A stretch of DNA of 64,000 nt from Dirofilaria immitis (taxonomy: Eukaryota > Nematoda > Chromadorea > Rhabditida > Onchocercidae), in assembly GCA_024305405.1 (NCBI GenBank), contig JAKNDB010000068.1, forward strand, positions 5,137,501 through 5,201,500, given 5' to 3'. The stretch's first letter is position 1. Each line of letters opens with the position of its first letter. Position numbers and translations under genes: made by a program. Below, one piece after another: positions 61,871 through 64,000 of the stretch. The notes below the pieces were generated by a model. It was given only the letters and a program-made list of their open reading frames with translations, made no database searches and had not been told where the DNA came from.

Positions 61871-64000
61871 GATAATATCTCATTCATAATAAAGCGAATG
61901 ATTATGAATTACAAATAATCGATCGGTTGATTGAAATATTCGTTCGAATTTCATTTTTTTTTACATTACTTATTAGGAACATTTTTCAAAATTTTTAGAT
62001 TTTTAAAATCCAAAAATTTTTATGTCCATCAATACAAATATGTTATTTGCGCTACATGTTTATATATTTAAGATAATTATACATTTGTGAATTTTTATAT
62101 TATTAATTATTCCTATATATTTAACATTATTTGAGTAATCAAAATAAATAAAAATGAAATATTTGATTGAATTCAATTTCAAAATCAAAAATTTTATTTC
62201 AGATGTTGTGAATATTATTGATAATGCAATTTTAAATAATCGTATATGTGTTTTGCCATCTTTTATCCTTTAATATTTATGAAGAATGGATACGATAAAA
62301 AATTCGGTTAAAGCATTTCTATAAGTTCTACGAGAATATTTCAAATATTCATCCTAGAAAAAATTTACCTATCATGCTATCCCCAATTTAATTCATTACT
62401 TACCTATATCATGTTCGTATTTTATTACGAATAATTTAAAATTCCAATAAAAGAATGTACCTCCTTTTATTTCTAATTTTTCACATCGTCTGAATTTAGA
62501 ATGTTTATTTGAAAGTTCTAAATAATTCTCGAATATTTACGCTTAAATTACTCCTACTCTACCTCCATTACGAATTCAATGTCATTTTATGACCTTTGCT
62601 TTTGGTTCCTTATCTATCTTAATAGATGGATATATAAATCTCTCCATGATTTCTCTTTTCTACCTACCGGATATTTAATATATTTTGCAAAACAAGCACA
62701 ATATAATTAATCTCTCGATATGGTAACGCTCTGAATAGCACAAATTATGAGACTGATGAAATGGCCGAATATGTTTCTCCCTAATTATAATTATCATTAC
62801 CTGGAATCTTTCTAATCTTCGAGATCATTTTAAATATTAATGGCAAACATCAAGTTTTAAAATTTCAAATTAAAATATAATGATTTCCGCTAAAATTTTT
62901 TTATGCTAGGTATTATCCGATGATCCCTCGTAAGAATGAAAACGCTCATAAAGTTGCCAGAAGCAACTCTATCCTAATTATTTGATTCCAAAAGATTCCG
63001 CTTTTCAGCCATCTTTTTATTATTTACTTTTATACACAATCCTCATACTGCATCATTTCTCAATATTTCGAGAATCTCAAGAGTCTAACTGAATAAATTT
63101 GAAACTGTGTAAGATCATTTTTTAAACGTTTCAAAATGCTATTTTAAATTTCATCTCTTCAGTATGATTAAATTGACATTAATTATATGGTCAATACGTG
63201 ATAAATAAGCATTATTACTTCACTTTTCATTCACTGAGATTCTCGATGGACAATTTCTGCCGAATTATTCATTCGAAAGGATGTAATAAATAAATCTCAC
63301 CTAATTTTCCTATTTATTTATTTACTTTAAAAACTTGCTTATTATCTATGCATTTGTTATTAATCAATATAGTATTTGCATTATGCAAATTAAAAATTAA
63401 GTATATAAGTTTAAAAGAAAGGTGACATCATTGTATAATTCTATGTTTATTATTTTTAGGATTATTTTTATCTATTAGACGTTCATTTTTTTTTTCATTT
63501 CTCAAAGAGTTTTGATAAATTTATAAGAAAATTTTAAATCAAATAATTTTACCAAAAATGAAAATATTTTTTTCAAATTTGAATTATAAAGGAAAGTTTT
63601 ACATGAGCAATTTGTTTATTATATTTCATTTAAATGTTTCCATATTGAATATTGAATTGAATTCGTTTATGAAAATATCTATCTTTTATGATTAATAGAT
63701 ATGAATAAATAGCTAAATTGAAATGATATTTTGTGAGATAAAATTGATATTAAAAAGAATTACAACATTAGCAAATTCATATAAGGCAGTACCAGGCACA
63801 ATAAAAGTCATCAAAAAGATAATCACAAAAATGATATCTTATTATTATTATGTTGTTATGATAGATGCTTATTTAAAGAGTATTCAAAAATAATTTTATT
63901 ATTATTTGACAACAACGAGCTTTTTCCATCATCTTATTTAGAAGAAAACTTTTTGTATTATTTATAAAAATTATAAAATTTCGAAATAATCATGAAAAAT
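61871..64000. other. AT-rich flank, no supported gene
   Basis: No repeat array or recognisable domain. Weak coding-like islands occur on the minus strand: one open stretch from an ATG at 63012 (MAEKRNLLESNN, then a TAG) and splice-like AGGTAA signals near 62.4-62.8 kb. The evidence is too thin for a gene model. Confidence 0.4.

Overview
The window looks like a very AT-rich nematode nuclear contig, most likely a clade III (spirurid/filarial-type) worm. The organism is inferred from two things: deeply conserved animal genes split into many small exons with nematode-style acceptors (T-rich then CAG or TAG), and acceptor sites lying 6-10 bases before two start codons, as expected for spliced-leader trans-splicing. 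No bacterial, viral or organellar gene was recognised, and no rRNA, tRNA, spliced-leader RNA gene or CRISPR array was found.

Layout. Positions 1-26.1 kb are gene-poor and full of simple repeats: long (ATT/AAT)n arrays including an uninterrupted run of about 886 bases, (CAT)n, (ACT)n, (TA)n and a C-rich 22-base minisatellite. A possible small minus-strand gene fragment lies at 13.3-13.7 kb. From 26.1 to 45.2 kb on the plus strand is a 15-exon gene for a RING/B-box/coiled-coil/NHL protein, the NCL-1/Brat orthologue. Its first intron is 8.2 kb and holds another near-1-kb ATT array. From 45.2 to 52.0 kb I see UTR-like or intergenic sequence without a convincing gene. At 52.0-54.3 kb on the minus strand I reconstruct a multi-exon gene for a protein with a signal-like N-terminus and a transmembrane helix, whose family I do not recognise. 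A 786-base element with 141-base terminal inverted repeats and CATTT flanking duplications (a MITE-like transposon) fills most of the gap between that gene and the divergent plus-strand prolidase gene (PEPD family, 13 exons, 55.4-61.2 kb). The remainder, 61.2-64 kb, is AT-rich with weak coding-like islands only.

The genes do not form an obvious pathway: NCL-1/Brat proteins are post-transcriptional regulators and prolidase is a cytosolic dipeptidase. Both recognised genes need small frame corrections, each consistent with one missing base in a short A or T run (five cases). This suggests homopolymer contraction in the consensus sequence rather than two pseudogenes, and any gene caller will break these genes unless this is handled.
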